A model generated the notes under the pieces. That model was not told the DNA's origin, did not search any database, and saw only the letters and a program-made list of their open reading frames with translations. Shown piece by piece: positions 35,840 to 45,736 of a stretch of 64,000 nucleotides of DNA (positions are counted from its first letter, which is position 1; each line of letters starts with the position of its first letter). This stretch comes from Bacteroidota bacterium (lineage in GTDB: Bacteria > Bacteroidota > Ignavibacteria > SZUA-365), in assembly GCA_023432805.1 (NCBI GenBank), contig JAEYUG010000079.1, positions 52,575 through 116,574 on the forward strand, written 5' to 3'. Both the position numbers and the translations under genes were made by a program.

Positions 35840-36733
35840 ATGCTCACAGCTTTTCCGGATGTGCAGGCTTCCGATGAAATGAATACCCTCTCGTACGAAG
35901 CGCTGCACCATCTGGCCACCGACATGCGGATCGACATCCTCCGCATGATTCATGCTGCCGCCTCCGGTCACCCAGGCGGCTCACTCTCTCTCATCGACCT
36001 CCTCACTGTTCTCTTCTACCGCCACGTCCGGCGAACCCCAGACAATGTCCTTGATCCCGATCGCAACCGCGTGGTGCTCTCGAAAGGTCACGGGGTTCCC
36101 GCGTTGTATGCGGTCCTGTCTCGTCTCGGCGTGATCGAACAGTCCTCTCTCATGTCGCTGCGTACGCTCGGAAGTCCGCTGCAGGGACATCCACACAACG
36201 TCTCACTTCCTGCGGTCGAAGCCTCGACCGGTTCGTTGGGACAGGGACTGAGCATGGCGCAGGGCATGGCCATGGCCGCGAAGTTGGACGGCCGCGAATC
36301 CCGTGTCTACTGCATTATCGGTGACGGCGAGTTTCAGGAGGGGCAGATCTGGGAGGCGCTCATGTCGTCGGCCAAGTTTGGACTCGACAACCTGATCGTC
36401 ATCCTCGACTACAACAAAAGCCAGATCGACGGCAAGACCAGGGACGTGATGAACATCGATCCCGTCGATGACAAGATCGCGGCATTCAACTGGGCTGTCG
36501 AACGCATCGACGGTCACGATTATCAACAGATCGACGCGGCGCTGACCCGCGCGCTCCAGCGCAATGGCAAGCCGCATTTCATCATCGCCGACACGATCAA
36601 GGGCAAGGGTGTCTCCTTTATGGAACAGGTTGTCGACTGGCATGGCAAGGCGCCCGATGATGCGCAACTCGCAGCTGCGATCACGGAACTGCAGGCTCTG
36701 CGCGCCAGTCAGGCAGGAGGCAACCACGCATGA
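35840..36733 (+). CDS. Transketolase, N-terminal subunit
   Basis: 297 residues. Carries the ThDP pyrophosphate-binding half: ASGHPGGSLS, SKGHGVPALY, TGSLGQGLS and the GDGEFQEGQIWEA...N motif for metal and cofactor. Together with the next gene it forms one transketolase (pentose phosphate pathway). Split transketolases are known in archaea and many bacteria. The stop overlaps the next start (ATGA), so subunits would be made in equal amounts. Confidence 0.93.
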   Translation: MLTAFPDVQASDEMNTLSYEALHHLATDMRIDILRMIHAAASGHPGGSLSLIDLLTVLFYRHVRRTPDNVLDPDRNRVVLSKGHGVPALYAVLSRLGVIEQSSLMSLRTLGSPLQGHPHNVSLPAVEASTGSLGQGLSMAQGMAMAAKLDGRESRVYCIIGDGEFQEGQIWEALMSSAKFGLDNLIVILDYNKSQIDGKTRDVMNIDPVDDKIAAFNWAVERIDGHDYQQIDAALTRALQRNGKPHFIIADTIKGKGVSFMEQVVDWHGKAPDDAQLAAAITELQALRASQAGGNHA

Positions 36734-37656
36734 AACTCGCAACCCGCGTATCATTCGGAGAGCAGCTCGCTGAGATCGGAGTCCGCAATCCCAACGTCGT
36801 CGTTTTTGACGCAGACCTGGCAAAGTCCACACAGTCGCAACTGTTCGGTCGGAAATTTCCCGAGCGGTTCTTCGAAATGGGGATCCAGGAGCAGAACATG
36901 ATCGGTGCCGCCGCCGGCATGGCCCTCAGCGGCAAGGTTCCGTTCATCTGCTCCTTCTCGACTTTCGTGGTCGGTCGTTTCGAAACCATCCGCATGTCGG
37001 TTGCATACAGTGGTGCCAATGTGAAAATCGTCGGCACGCACTGCGGCATCGCGATTGGTGAAGATGGCTACAGCCAGATGGCTCTCGAAGACATCGCGCT
37101 CATGCGCACGTTGCCGGGCATGTCCATCATCCAACCAGCCGACGACCGCGAAGCACGCGCTGCGGTCGAGTACCTGGCTTCACATGAGGGACCCGCATTT
37201 CTCCGTCTCACACGTCAGGCTGTCGACGACGTGCATGACGAGGGGTACACGTTCGCATTCGGCAAGGCCGATGAATTGCGCACAGGCAGGGATGCACTCG
37301 TGCTCTGTACCGGTGGCGTTGTCGCGCATGCCGTCGAGGCTGCCAGGCGTCTTGAGGCCGAGGGCCTCTCGCTGCGCGTCGCGAACATCCACACCATCAA
37401 ACCGCTGGACGAAGACTACATCATTCGTGCAGCCCGTGAAACAGGCCGCGTCATCACCGTGGAAGACCACAACATCATCGGTGGGCTCGGCGGCGCGGTT
37501 GCGGAAACGCTTTCCGAACATGCGCCCACACCCATGCTGCGCATCGGCATTCGCGACGTGTTCGGCGAGTCGGGCACGCCCGACGGACTCTACAAGGCCT
37601 ACGGTCTCGATGCTGATGGCATTGCTCGGAGCATCACCTCGTTCCTGCGTCCCTAA
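36730..37656 (+). CDS. Transketolase, C-terminal subunit
   Basis: 308 residues. Contains the pyrimidine-binding half (FEMGIQEQNMIGAAAG with the catalytic Glu, CSFSTFVVGR) and the C-terminal domain (TVEDHNIIGGLGGAVAE, FGESGTPDGLYKAYGLD). It completes the enzyme begun by the preceding gene. A strong terminator follows 18 nt after the stop. Confidence 0.93.
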   Translation: MKLATRVSFGEQLAEIGVRNPNVVVFDADLAKSTQSQLFGRKFPERFFEMGIQEQNMIGAAAGMALSGKVPFICSFSTFVVGRFETIRMSVAYSGANVKIVGTHCGIAIGEDGYSQMALEDIALMRTLPGMSIIQPADDREARAAVEYLASHEGPAFLRLTRQAVDDVHDEGYTFAFGKADELRTGRDALVLCTGGVVAHAVEAARRLEAEGLSLRVANIHTIKPLDEDYIIRAARETGRVITVEDHNIIGGLGGAVAETLSEHAPTPMLRIGIRDVFGESGTPDGLYKAYGLDADGIARSITSFLRP

Positions 37657-37674
37657 ACGATCAGCGCGTAAAGG

Positions 37675-37700
37675 AAAAGCCGGCGAGAGCCGGCTTTTTT
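37675..37700 (+). terminator. Intrinsic terminator of the atuA-transketolase operon
   Basis: AAAAGCCGGC-GAGA-GCCGGCTTTTTT: a 10-bp stem with a GAGA tetraloop and a T6 run, directly after the transketolase C-subunit gene and facing the convergent UPF0434 gene. Confidence 0.93.
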
Positions 37701-37721
37701 ATTGACAGACCTGAAGGTCTT

Positions 37722-37928
37722 TTATTTTCTGTCGTGCATGCAGGGGAGCTGATCGGGTGAGGAGATCCCTTCGGGCAGCTCGGCTTCCTCGATGAGCATG
37801 ATGGGAATATCGTCCTCGATGCGAAACTTCGGGCCGCAGCGCGTGCAGATGAGGTGATTTCCTTCCAGTTTCAATTCCGCCTTGCCCATCGGGCACACGA
37901 GAATATCGAGCAAATCCTGACTGATCAC
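37722..37928 (-). CDS. UPF0434/Trm112-like small zinc-ribbon protein
   Basis: 68 residues from a GTG at 37928 with CAGGAG 6 nt upstream. The core LLDILVCPMGKAEL...LICTRCGPKFRIEDDIPIML carries one CP and a CxxC zinc-type pair, like bacterial UPF0434 (YcaR) and eukaryotic Trm112 proteins. Bacterial members are of unclear role; Trm112 activates methyltransferases. It lies downstream of the dnaK terminator on the same strand and so is probably transcribed on its own. Confidence 0.85.
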   Translation of the reverse strand: MISQDLLDILVCPMGKAELKLEGNHLICTRCGPKFRIEDDIPIMLIEEAELPEGISSPDQLPCMHDRK

Positions 37929-38000
37929 ACAGACTCCTGAAGCATTGATGGACGATGGTGGACAACCCTCCAAACTAGAGAGGGGTGGGAAGAAAAACAA

Positions 38001-38030
38001 CAGCGCACCGGTAATGGTACCGGTGCGCTG
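38001..38030 (-). terminator. Intrinsic terminator of hsp20-dnaK
   Basis: CAGCGCACCGGTA/TACCGGTGCGCTG is a perfect 13-bp stem with a 4-nt loop. On the minus strand it is followed by TTGTTTTTCTT. It lies 42 nt past the dnaK stop. Confidence 0.88.
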
Positions 38031-38072
38031 CAAATGGGGGGAAGCAACCTGTCGCCGCTCGTGTCGTGTCGG

Positions 38073-39968
38073 CTACTGCTTCGAGTCGTCAACCACTTCG
38101 TAGTCGGCATCTTCGGCTGTCGGTCCGGACTGCTGCTGTTCGGCTCCGGGCTCTGCCTGCTGCTGGGACGCCTGCTGATACATCTTTGTCGATGCGGCGT
38201 TCCATGCCGTATTGAGCTGGTCCATCGCCGACTTGATGTCAGCCGCGATATTGGTCTTGATCGCCGCCTCGAGCTTTGTGCAGTGTTCCTCGATGGTCGC
38301 GCGGTCGGCGGTGTCGATCTTGTCCTTGAACTCCTCGAGCTGCTTGCGCGTGTGAAACACGAGGTTGTCGGCCTGATTGCGGAGTTCGATTTCCTCCTTG
38401 CGCTTCTTGTCGTCGGCCGCATGCTCCTGTGCTTCGCGTTTCATGCGCTCGACCTCGTCATCCGACAGACCGCTCGACGACGTGATGCGGATGCTCTGCT
38501 CCTTGTTCGTCGCCTTGTCTTTCGCAGCCACATGCAGGATGCCGTTGGCATCGATGTCGAAGGTCACTTCGACCTGCGGAACACCGCGAGGTGCGGGGGG
38601 GATGCCGTCGAGATGGAAGCGTCCCAGCGTACGATTGTCGGCCGCCATCGGACGTTCGCCCTGCAGGATGTGAATTTCCACGGACGTCTGGCTGTCGGAA
38701 GCAGTCGAGAAGACTTCGCTCTTGCGGGTGGGAATCGTCGTGTTCGCCGGGATCAGGGTTGTCGACACACCACCGAGCGTCTCGATGCCGAGCGAGAGGG
38801 GGGTCACATCCAGTAGCAGCACATCGGTGACGTCACCGGAGAGCACGCCACCCTGGATGGCCGCACCGACGGCGACGACTTCATCGGGATTCACACCCTT
38901 GTGGGGTTCCTTGCCGAACAGGTTCTTGACCACGTCCTGCACGCGGGGAATGCGCGTCGAGCCACCGACAAGAATCACTTCATCGATGTCATTCGGTGTC
39001 AGTCCCGCGTCAGTCAGTGCGCGCTTGCAGGGCTCGACCGTGCGCTGCACGAGGTCCTCGACCAGCTGCTCGAACTTCGTGCGCGTGATCGAGAGATTCA
39101 GGTGTCTGGGACCCTCGGCCGTAGCCGTGATGAACGGCAAGTTCACTTCCGTCTGCATCAGGCTCGACAATTCCATCTTTGCCTTCTCGGCTGCGTCTTT
39201 CAAACGCTGCAGAGCCATGGGATCCTTTCGCAGATCGATGCCCTCGGCACGCTGGAATTCTTCGGCGATATGATCGATGAGGCGCTTGTCAAAATCGTCG
39301 CCTCCAAGATGCGTATCGCCGTTCGTGCTCTTGACTTCGAACACGCCATCACCCAGCTCGAGGATCGAGATATCGAAGGTGCCGCCGCCGAGATCATACA
39401 CGGCCACCTTTTCCTGCCGCTGTTTCTTGTCGAGTCCGTACGCCAGAGCCGCCGCCGTCGGCTCGTTGATGATGCGGCGCACCTTGAGTCCGGCAATCTC
39501 GCCGGCGTCCTTGGTCGCCTGTCGCTGCGCGTCGTTGAAATAGGCTGGAACGGTGATCACCGCTTCGGTGACCGGCTGGCCCAGATACTCCTCGGCGCTC
39601 TTCTTGAGGGCCTGCAGCACCATCGCGCTGATTTCGGGTGGGGAGTAGATGCGCCCGCTGATGTCTACGCGCGCCGAATTGCTCTCGCCCGCTACCACGG
39701 AGTACGGAACCTCGGAGATCTCGTTCTGCACCTCGTTCATGAACCGACCCATGAAGCGCTTGATGGAATACACTGTGTTCTGGGGATTCGTCACCGCCTG
39801 ACGCTTTGCCGCGTTGCCGATGACGCGTTCTCCATCTTTCTTGAACCCGACGACCGACGGTGTCGTGCGTCCGCCATCCGAGTTCGGAATCACGACCGGT
39901 GTCGTGCCCTCCATGACGGATACGACCGAGTTCGTGGTGCCGAGGTCGATGCCGATAATCTTGCTCAT
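38073..39968 (-). CDS. dnaK: Molecular chaperone DnaK (Hsp70)
   Basis: 631 residues, standard length. Nucleotide-binding motifs [10 protein letters not shown] at the start, [21 protein letters not shown], the [14 protein letters not shown] phosphate loop and [10 protein letters not shown] are all present; the substrate-binding domain has [14 protein letters not shown]. The tail is Gln/Glu-rich and ends [12 protein letters not shown], a usual bacterial variant. AAGGAG lies 12 nt before the start. hsp20 is 53 nt upstream on the same strand; grpE and dnaJ are not in the window. No CIRCE element was found. Confidence 0.98.
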   Translation of the reverse strand: MSKIIGIDLGTTNSVVSVMEGTTPVVIPNSDGGRTTPSVVGFKKDGERVIGNAAKRQAVTNPQNTVYSIKRFMGRFMNEVQNEISEVPYSVVAGESNSARVDISGRIYSPPEISAMVLQALKKSAEEYLGQPVTEAVITVPAYFNDAQRQATKDAGEIAGLKVRRIINEPTAAALAYGLDKKQRQEKVAVYDLGGGTFDISILELGDGVFEVKSTNGDTHLGGDDFDKRLIDHIAEEFQRAEGIDLRKDPMALQRLKDAAEKAKMELSSLMQTEVNLPFITATAEGPRHLNLSITRTKFEQLVEDLVQRTVEPCKRALTDAGLTPNDIDEVILVGGSTRIPRVQDVVKNLFGKEPHKGVNPDEVVAVGAAIQGGVLSGDVTDVLLLDVTPLSLGIETLGGVSTTLIPANTTIPTRKSEVFSTASDSQTSVEIHILQGERPMAADNRTLGRFHLDGIPPAPRGVPQVEVTFDIDANGILHVAAKDKATNKEQSIRITSSSGLSDDEVERMKREAQEHAADDKKRKEEIELRNQADNLVFHTRKQLEEFKDKIDTADRATIEEHCTKLEAAIKTNIAADIKSAMDQLNTAWNAASTKMYQQASQQQAEPGAEQQQSGPTAEDADYEVVDDSKQ

Positions 39969-40021
39969 ATTGATCGAAACTCCTTGATATATGATCTCGT
40001 AAATGCTATGATGTCAATGTG

Positions 40022-40462
40022 TTAAAGGATGTCGACCTTGATTTCCGTCGATGTATGCATCGACCGCTTCTTCATCACGATGCGCAGGATGCCGTCTGCG
40101 AAGTGCGCCTCGACCGATGCCTGCTCAACATCCGCAGGAAGCGTGATGCGTCGGGCGAATTCTCCATAGGTCCGTTCCGAGCGCACAATCATCATGGCAT
40201 CGGGATCGATGTCGGGCTTCTTCACGCCCTTGATGTCGAGCATGTTGCCACCGGACAGCGACAACGAAATGTCCTCCTTGCGTACACCCGGCAGCTCGGC
40301 AAGCACCGTAACCGTGGACTCGTCATGCACCAGATCCATCTTGGGTTCGAACCCGCTGCCGAATTCGAACGAAAACGATTCGGGGAAGTCCTCGGCAAAT
40401 TTGCGCAGACGACCGGTCAGATACTCAAGTTCCTTCAACGGCTCAAATTTCATGTGTGGCAT
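40022..40462 (-). CDS. Small heat-shock protein (Hsp20)
   Basis: 146 residues from ATG 40462 with AGGAG upstream. The alpha-crystallin domain runs from MDLVHDESTVTVLAELPGV to the FADGILRIVM motif (AxxxnGvL box), with a short C-terminal tail. It binds unfolding proteins and hands them to DnaK, encoded directly downstream. The 281-nt gap to the divergent cca gene (40463-40743) probably holds both promoters; I see a TATAAGTTT box on the plus strand at 40712-40720 but no recognisable heat-shock operator. Confidence 0.93.
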   Translation of the reverse strand: MPHMKFEPLKELEYLTGRLRKFAEDFPESFSFEFGSGFEPKMDLVHDESTVTVLAELPGVRKEDISLSLSGGNMLDIKGVKKPDIDPDAMMIVRSERTYGEFARRITLPADVEQASVEAHFADGILRIVMKKRSMHTSTEIKVDIL

Positions 40463-40743
40463 TTTGTCAGCTCCTGTTTCCAAGTGATCGGTGTCCATGA
40501 ACTTTGCAAATACCATGCCGGTTCAATACTCGATGGTAAGACGGCTTCCGACAGGGGATTTCGGCTGTGGGAAGGGCAACAGGGTGCCAGGATGTGGCTC
40601 TATCGGACCCGCATCCTGCCAAAACGGCAACCATCGTGGCACTCCGCATTCCTCCATCGGAAGCCACCGCTGACTCTTCTGTTTGGATGCTGCGCCTGCA
40701 CATGTTAGGTTTATAAGTTTCCAGACAACACAAGCTGACAAGA

Positions 40744-42222
40744 ATGGAGCTTCAACACCCTCGTCTTCGAGAGATCGGTGCGATTGCCGATGAGACGGGC
40801 GCGGACGTGTATGTGGTCGGGGGATTCGTACGGGATCTGCTGCTGGCGCGATCGACCAAGGACATCGACATCTCGGTTGTCGGTGATGGCGTTGCATTCG
40901 CCCGCAGGGTCCGCGAACGCCTCGGTGAAGGTGCGCTCGTTGAATTCGAGAAATTCCGCACGGCGCGTCTGGTGCTGCCCGATGTCGAAATCGAATTCGT
41001 CGGGACTCGGTCGGAGTGGTATCATGAGGACTCGCGCAAACCCGTCGTGGAGCAGGGGAACATTCATGATGATCTACTCAGAAGGGATTTCACCGTCAAT
41101 GCGATAGCCGCGAGCCTCGCATCGGATCGATGGGGAGCAATCCTCGATCCCTTCGGGGGCATCGCCGACCTCGAACGACAGCTGCTGCGCACGCCGGCCG
41201 AACCGAGCCGCACGTTCTCTGACGATCCCTTGCGCATGATGCGCGCGTTCCGATTCGCCGCACAACTTGGCTTTTCAATCGATCCCGGCGCGTACGAGGC
41301 GATTACCGCGATGGCCGAACGCATCGCCATCGTGTCGATGGAACGCGTGCGCGACGAATTCATGAAGATTCTTGCATCTGCCAAACCGTCGGTCGGGTTC
41401 TCTCCGCTGATGGAGTCCGGTGTGCTCGCGCACGTGTTTCCTGAGTTTGCAGCTCTGGCTGGTGTAGACCAGAAGTCGGTTGAGTACCCTGATGGTGTGC
41501 GCAACTACAAGCACAAGGACGTCTTCTACCACACGCTGCAAGTGCTCGATACTCTCTGCATGCAGACAGAGGATATCTGGATCCGATTCTCGGCTGTCCT
41601 CCACGATATCGCCAAGCCCCGCACCAAGAGCTTCAAGGAGGGGATCGGATGGAGTTTCCACGGTCATGCCGAGATCGGGGCACGGATGACGAAACGGATT
41701 TTCCGTGATCTGAGGCTTCCGATGGAGCATCAGGCTTTTGTCGCGAAGCTGGTGCTGCTCCATCTGCGACCGATTGCACTGGTCAGCGAAGATGTCACGG
41801 ATGCAGCCATCCGCAGACTTCTCTTCGATGCCGGCGAAGACATCGATGCGCTGCTGATGCTGTGCCGTTCCGACATCACGAGCAAGAATCCCGCGCTGGT
41901 GCGCAAGTACATGCGCAACTATGATGTTCTGCTCGGCAGGATTTCCGAACTCGAAGAGCGCGACAGGCTGCGGAACTGGCAACCGCCGTTGAGCGGCACC
42001 GAGATCATGGAGATCTGCGGCATTGAAGCGGGCATTCAGGTGGGCATTCTCAAGTCACGGATCGAGAATGCGATTCTGGACGGGGAGATCGCAAACGAAC
42101 ACGCCGCCGCTCGCACATACCTGCTCGCAATCAAGGATGATGTTCTTGCCGGAGCGCGTGCGTCCAAACCCGCATCACGGAAAAAAATGCTGTCAAAATT
42201 GCCTGATTCGCTGCGCGATTGA
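40744..42222 (+). CDS. cca: CCA-adding tRNA nucleotidyltransferase with HD domain
   Basis: 492 residues. The class II nucleotidyltransferase head has GGFVRD (26-31) and the metal Asp pair DID (40-42), followed by RRDFTVNAIA and the DPLRMMRAFRFAAQ flexible-loop region. A central HD domain (LHDIAKP, then HGHAEIGA) is typical of the long form found in Bacteroidota/Chlorobi and cyanobacteria. It repairs or adds CCA to tRNA 3' ends; the initiator tRNA in this window does not encode CCA. Poly(A) polymerase is the usual alternative for this family. Confidence 0.9.
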   Translation: MELQHPRLREIGAIADETGADVYVVGGFVRDLLLARSTKDIDISVVGDGVAFARRVRERLGEGALVEFEKFRTARLVLPDVEIEFVGTRSEWYHEDSRKPVVEQGNIHDDLLRRDFTVNAIAASLASDRWGAILDPFGGIADLERQLLRTPAEPSRTFSDDPLRMMRAFRFAAQLGFSIDPGAYEAITAMAERIAIVSMERVRDEFMKILASAKPSVGFSPLMESGVLAHVFPEFAALAGVDQKSVEYPDGVRNYKHKDVFYHTLQVLDTLCMQTEDIWIRFSAVLHDIAKPRTKSFKEGIGWSFHGHAEIGARMTKRIFRDLRLPMEHQAFVAKLVLLHLRPIALVSEDVTDAAIRRLLFDAGEDIDALLMLCRSDITSKNPALVRKYMRNYDVLLGRISELEERDRLRNWQPPLSGTEIMEICGIEAGIQVGILKSRIENAILDGEIANEHAAARTYLLAIKDDVLAGARASKPASRKKMLSKLPDSLRD

Positions 42223-42280
42223 AACTTTCGCGATGCGCGGGCGTCTACAGTTCGTAGGTACTTTTTCATCCCTTCTTTTC

Positions 42281-43642
42281 ATGACGACGATGCCATCATT
42301 TATCGGTTCTCCGGTTCTTGTTTCGCGTATGCGTGCGGCGGCATTTGTTCTGATTGCCGCAACGGCCATGCTGCCCGTTGCGGCATCTGCGCAACCATAC
42401 ACCCTGCGCCAGTGCATTGAGATCAGCCTGCGTCAAAGCACGGATCTACTGCGCGCGGCGAACGATATCGAGACGGCCGACTCGTACAAGAAGCAGGCCT
42501 TCGGCGCCTTCCTTCCGAGCCTGTCCGCAAATGGAAACTGGAGCCGCTACGATCGCGATCAGATAGGTCTTCGTGGCAGCGAATTGTTCACCTCGCGCAA
42601 CAGCTACAGCTATTCGGTCCGCTCCGGCCTTGTATTGTTCGATGGCCTCGCGAACTTCCGGAACGCTGAGCGGGGGATCTTGTCGTATCAGGCTGCCGAG
42701 TTCGGTCGCGAACGGCGTGAACAAGACGTGGTGTTCTCCGTGCAATCCCGTTTTTACAATGCTCTGCGCACGCGGCAACTGGTCAAGGTCAACGAGGCGA
42801 ATCTCGATCGCAGCCGCAAGCAGCTGGATCGCGTTCGCGAATTCAACCGAGTTGGAGCGGTGCCGCAGGCTGATGTCTACCGGCAGGAGGTGCAGGTCGG
42901 CCGTGACGAACTCGCGCTCCTGCAGGTGCGGCATGATGAAGCGACCGCACTGCTCGACCTTCAGGCCCAACTGTCGCTGCGTCCCTCAGACGGATTCGAT
43001 GTTGACGCGAGTGGCGTTGCTGCACGCGTAGACAGCGCCGACATTGTTGCGTATCGCATGTCCCTGCCTCCAATCGAGGAACTTGTGCGTCAGGCCATTG
43101 ATCGCCGCAGTGACGTCAGGCAGTCCGAACTCGCCGTCGAGAGCGCGGACAAGGGCGTCTCGTCTGCATTCGCCGGACATCTACCGAGTCTGACCGCCTT
43201 CGCTCAGTACGGATGGAACAACCTCGAACTCGCGGCATTCTCCACCTATGACCGCTTCGTGTATGGACTGAATATCGAGGTTCCGCTGTTCTCGAACTTC
43301 CAGGTCTCCACAAACGTGCAGCGTGCCCGCATCGACAAGCTCAATGCCGAATACGCCCGCACTGATTTGAACCGCACGATCGCCTCTGAGCTGCGCAAGG
43401 CACTCAACACGCTGTCCACCGCAGAGAAGAACGTCGAGATCGCCCAGCGCATTCTTCACTCCGCCCAGGAAGATCATCGCATTGCTTCCGAACGCTACAG
43501 TCTCGGTGCGGGCACGTTGCTCGACCAGATCATCGCCGCGTCGAATATGACCTCCGCCGAAAGTGATGTGGTGAATGCAACCTTCAATTACGTAATCGCG
43601 CGTCATCAGCTCGACTACCACCTCGGCCTCATGAACTATTAA
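42281..43642 (+). CDS. TolC-family outer-membrane efflux protein
   Basis: 453 residues from ATG 42281 (ATG 42329, closer to the signal peptide, is possible). Signal peptide ends ASAQ. Two OEP repeats with long helices follow: YTLRQCIEISLRQS at the start, FLPSLSANGNW, and in the second half RSDVRQSELAVESA and HLPSLTAFAQYGW. This is the TolC outer channel layout. It begins a five-gene exporter operon with adaptor, ATPase and two permeases. Confidence 0.92.
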   Translation: MTTMPSFIGSPVLVSRMRAAAFVLIAATAMLPVAASAQPYTLRQCIEISLRQSTDLLRAANDIETADSYKKQAFGAFLPSLSANGNWSRYDRDQIGLRGSELFTSRNSYSYSVRSGLVLFDGLANFRNAERGILSYQAAEFGRERREQDVVFSVQSRFYNALRTRQLVKVNEANLDRSRKQLDRVREFNRVGAVPQADVYRQEVQVGRDELALLQVRHDEATALLDLQAQLSLRPSDGFDVDASGVAARVDSADIVAYRMSLPPIEELVRQAIDRRSDVRQSELAVESADKGVSSAFAGHLPSLTAFAQYGWNNLELAAFSTYDRFVYGLNIEVPLFSNFQVSTNVQRARIDKLNAEYARTDLNRTIASELRKALNTLSTAEKNVEIAQRILHSAQEDHRIASERYSLGAGTLLDQIIAASNMTSAESDVVNATFNYVIARHQLDYHLGLMNY

Positions 43643-43658
43643 TCGTTCTGACTCCACA

Positions 43659-44966
43659 ATGGCTACCCCCAAGAGTTCTCGAAAAAAGAAAATCATCATT
43701 TTCTCCATCCTTGGCGTGCTGGTCCTGGTGCTGGTTGCCGTGGTCATCTTCGGCGGCAACAAGGAGAACATCATCTCCGTGCAGACCGAAAAGGTCGTCA
43801 CGACCACCATCACCCAGGTCGTTGACGCGACAGGCAAGATCCACCCCCAGACGCAGGTGAAGATCAATGCAGAAGTGTCGGGCGAGCTTATCGAACTGCC
43901 AGTGAAAGAGGGTGACCGTGTCAAGCGTGGTCAGTTGCTTGCGCGCATCAAGCCCGAAGCCTATGTCGCCGACAAACAGCAGAGTGTTGCCAATCTCAAT
44001 CGAGCGAAGGCTTACCTCATACAACGCGAAGCCGATTTTCGAAAGGTCGAGAGCGAATACACGCGGCAGCTGGAGCTGTTTCGCAAGGGACTGATTTCCG
44101 AGTCTGACATCGAGTCCGCGAAGAGTACGTTCGAGATTGCGAGGGCGAATGTCGATGCGGCCAAGTATGATGTTGCGAATTCGCAGGCCGTGCTTGACCG
44201 TTCCCAGGAAAGTCTGTCCAAGACCTCCATCTACTCGCCGATCGATGGCGTGGTCAGCCAGCTCGTGTCGAAGCTGGGCGAACGTGTGTCGGGATCGAGC
44301 TTTACACAGGGAACAGAGATCATGACTGTCAGCAATCTCGGTGTGATGGAAGCCCGTGTGGAAGTCAATGAAAACGATGTCGTCACGATCAGCATCGGCG
44401 ATACTGCACGCGTCGAGGTCGACGCATATCCTGACCGGCAGTTCCTCGCAACGGTCTATCAGATCGCCAACACGGCAACGACAACAGGGCTCGGCACGCA
44501 GGAGGAAGTGACCAATTTCGAAGTGCGGCTCGTCCTGCTCGATCAGAGTGCGGAGTTCCGTCCGGGAATGTCGTGTTCGGCAGGTATCGAGACCGACACT
44601 CGATCGAATGTACTGGCGGTGCCGCTGGCCAGTGTCACGACACGTGATCGAAAGGAGACTGGAACGCGGGCCGACGCCCCTGACCAGGGTGAGACGGACG
44701 AAGGTCAGCCGGCAGTGGAGAAAAAGGAGGAGAAGTTCAAACCGCAGGAGGTGGTCTTCGTTGTCAACGGTGCGAAGGTCAGCAAGCGCGCAGTGACCAC
44801 AGGCATCAGCAGTGATGAATTCATCGAAATCCGCTCGGGCCTCAAGGAAGGCGACGAAGTGGTCAAGGGCAGCTACCGCGCGGTCAGCCGCGAACTGGAG
44901 GATGGATCCACCATCCGTATCGAGAAGAAGGACACCAAACGCACATCTGCATCCAAGGAACGGTAG
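43659..44966 (+). CDS. Periplasmic adaptor protein (MacA/HlyD family)
   Basis: 435 residues. One N-terminal membrane helix (12-31) anchors it; then a lipoyl-like barrel half ([20 protein letters not shown]), a coiled-coil hairpin (about 110-185) and the returning half ([11 protein letters not shown]). The C-terminal membrane-proximal region carries a Lys/Glu-rich insert (about 345-370). It should bridge the TolC channel and the MacB-like permeases. It is 16 nt after the tolC-like gene and 4 nt before the ATPase. Confidence 0.92.
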   Translation: MATPKSSRKKKIIIFSILGVLVLVLVAVVIFGGNKENIISVQTEKVVTTTITQVVDATGKIHPQTQVKINAEVSGELIELPVKEGDRVKRGQLLARIKPEAYVADKQQSVANLNRAKAYLIQREADFRKVESEYTRQLELFRKGLISESDIESAKSTFEIARANVDAAKYDVANSQAVLDRSQESLSKTSIYSPIDGVVSQLVSKLGERVSGSSFTQGTEIMTVSNLGVMEARVEVNENDVVTISIGDTARVEVDAYPDRQFLATVYQIANTATTTGLGTQEEVTNFEVRLVLLDQSAEFRPGMSCSAGIETDTRSNVLAVPLASVTTRDRKETGTRADAPDQGETDEGQPAVEKKEEKFKPQEVVFVVNGAKVSKRAVTTGISSDEFIEIRSGLKEGDEVVKGSYRAVSRELEDGSTIRIEKKDTKRTSASKER

Positions 44967-44970
44967 GCGC

Positions 44971-45696
44971 ATGCCACTGATTCATATCGTCAACATCACC
45001 AAGACCTATGACATGGGCGCGGAAAAGGTCCACGCTCTTCGTGGCGCGTCGCTCGACATTCACAAAAACGAATATGTCGCCATCATGGGACCGTCGGGCT
45101 CTGGCAAGTCCACACTCATGAACATCCTCGGATGCCTCGACACACCGTCAAGCGGACTCTACGAATTCAACGACGTCAATGTCGGCGAGATGGATGACAA
45201 CGAGCTTGCCACCATTCGAAACAAGGAAATCGGATTCGTTTTCCAGACCTTCAATCTCCTGCCGCGTTCGACCGCACTGCACAATGTGGAGCTGCCTCTG
45301 ATCTATGCTGGTGCGACGAGCACGGAGCGGCGGGAACGCGCAGAGCAGGCCCTGGTATCAGTCGGACTTGCAGATCGCATGATGCACAAGCCGAATGAAC
45401 TCTCGGGTGGTCAGCGACAACGTGTGGCCGTTGCCCGGGCACTTGTGAACAATCCGTCGATCATTCTCGCTGATGAACCCACCGGCAATCTCGATTCGAA
45501 GACCGGCATCGAGATCATGCAGTTGTTCTCCGATCTGCATGATCAGGGCAACACGATCATTCTCGTCACGCACGAAGAAGATATCGCCGAACACGCACAC
45601 CGCATTGTGCGTCTCTTCGACGGTGGAATCGCCAGTGATGAGGCAGTCGTGAATCCCCGGAAATACCAGCGCCAGATGACGGCCTCGCACGACTGA
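44971..45696 (+). CDS. ABC transporter ATP-binding protein (MacB/LolD type)
   Basis: 241 residues. Walker [10 protein letters not shown] (40-48), Q-loop [11 protein letters not shown], signature [15 protein letters not shown], Walker [14 protein letters not shown] and the H-loop VTHEEDIA are complete. The sequence style matches MacB/LolD/FtsE-type ATPases. It energises the two permeases encoded next; in classical MacB the ATPase is fused to the permease, here it is separate. Confidence 0.95.
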   Translation: MPLIHIVNITKTYDMGAEKVHALRGASLDIHKNEYVAIMGPSGSGKSTLMNILGCLDTPSSGLYEFNDVNVGEMDDNELATIRNKEIGFVFQTFNLLPRSTALHNVELPLIYAGATSTERRERAEQALVSVGLADRMMHKPNELSGGQRQRVAVARALVNNPSIILADEPTGNLDSKTGIEIMQLFSDLHDQGNTIILVTHEEDIAEHAHRIVRLFDGGIASDEAVVNPRKYQRQMTASHD

Positions 45697-45736
45697 TCCC
45701 ACTCGACCCGAACCACGATTTCACCGAGCACGCGCC

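Noticed and set aside
35840..37656. Transketolase broken by a frameshift
   Set aside because: Both halves have their own starts, end at natural domain borders and overlap as ATGA. Split transketolases are known, so this is a two-subunit enzyme.
40463..40743. CIRCE (HrcA) operator before hsp20-dnaK
   Set aside because: No TTAGCACTC-N9-GAGTGCTAA or close match was seen in this gap or before dnaK.
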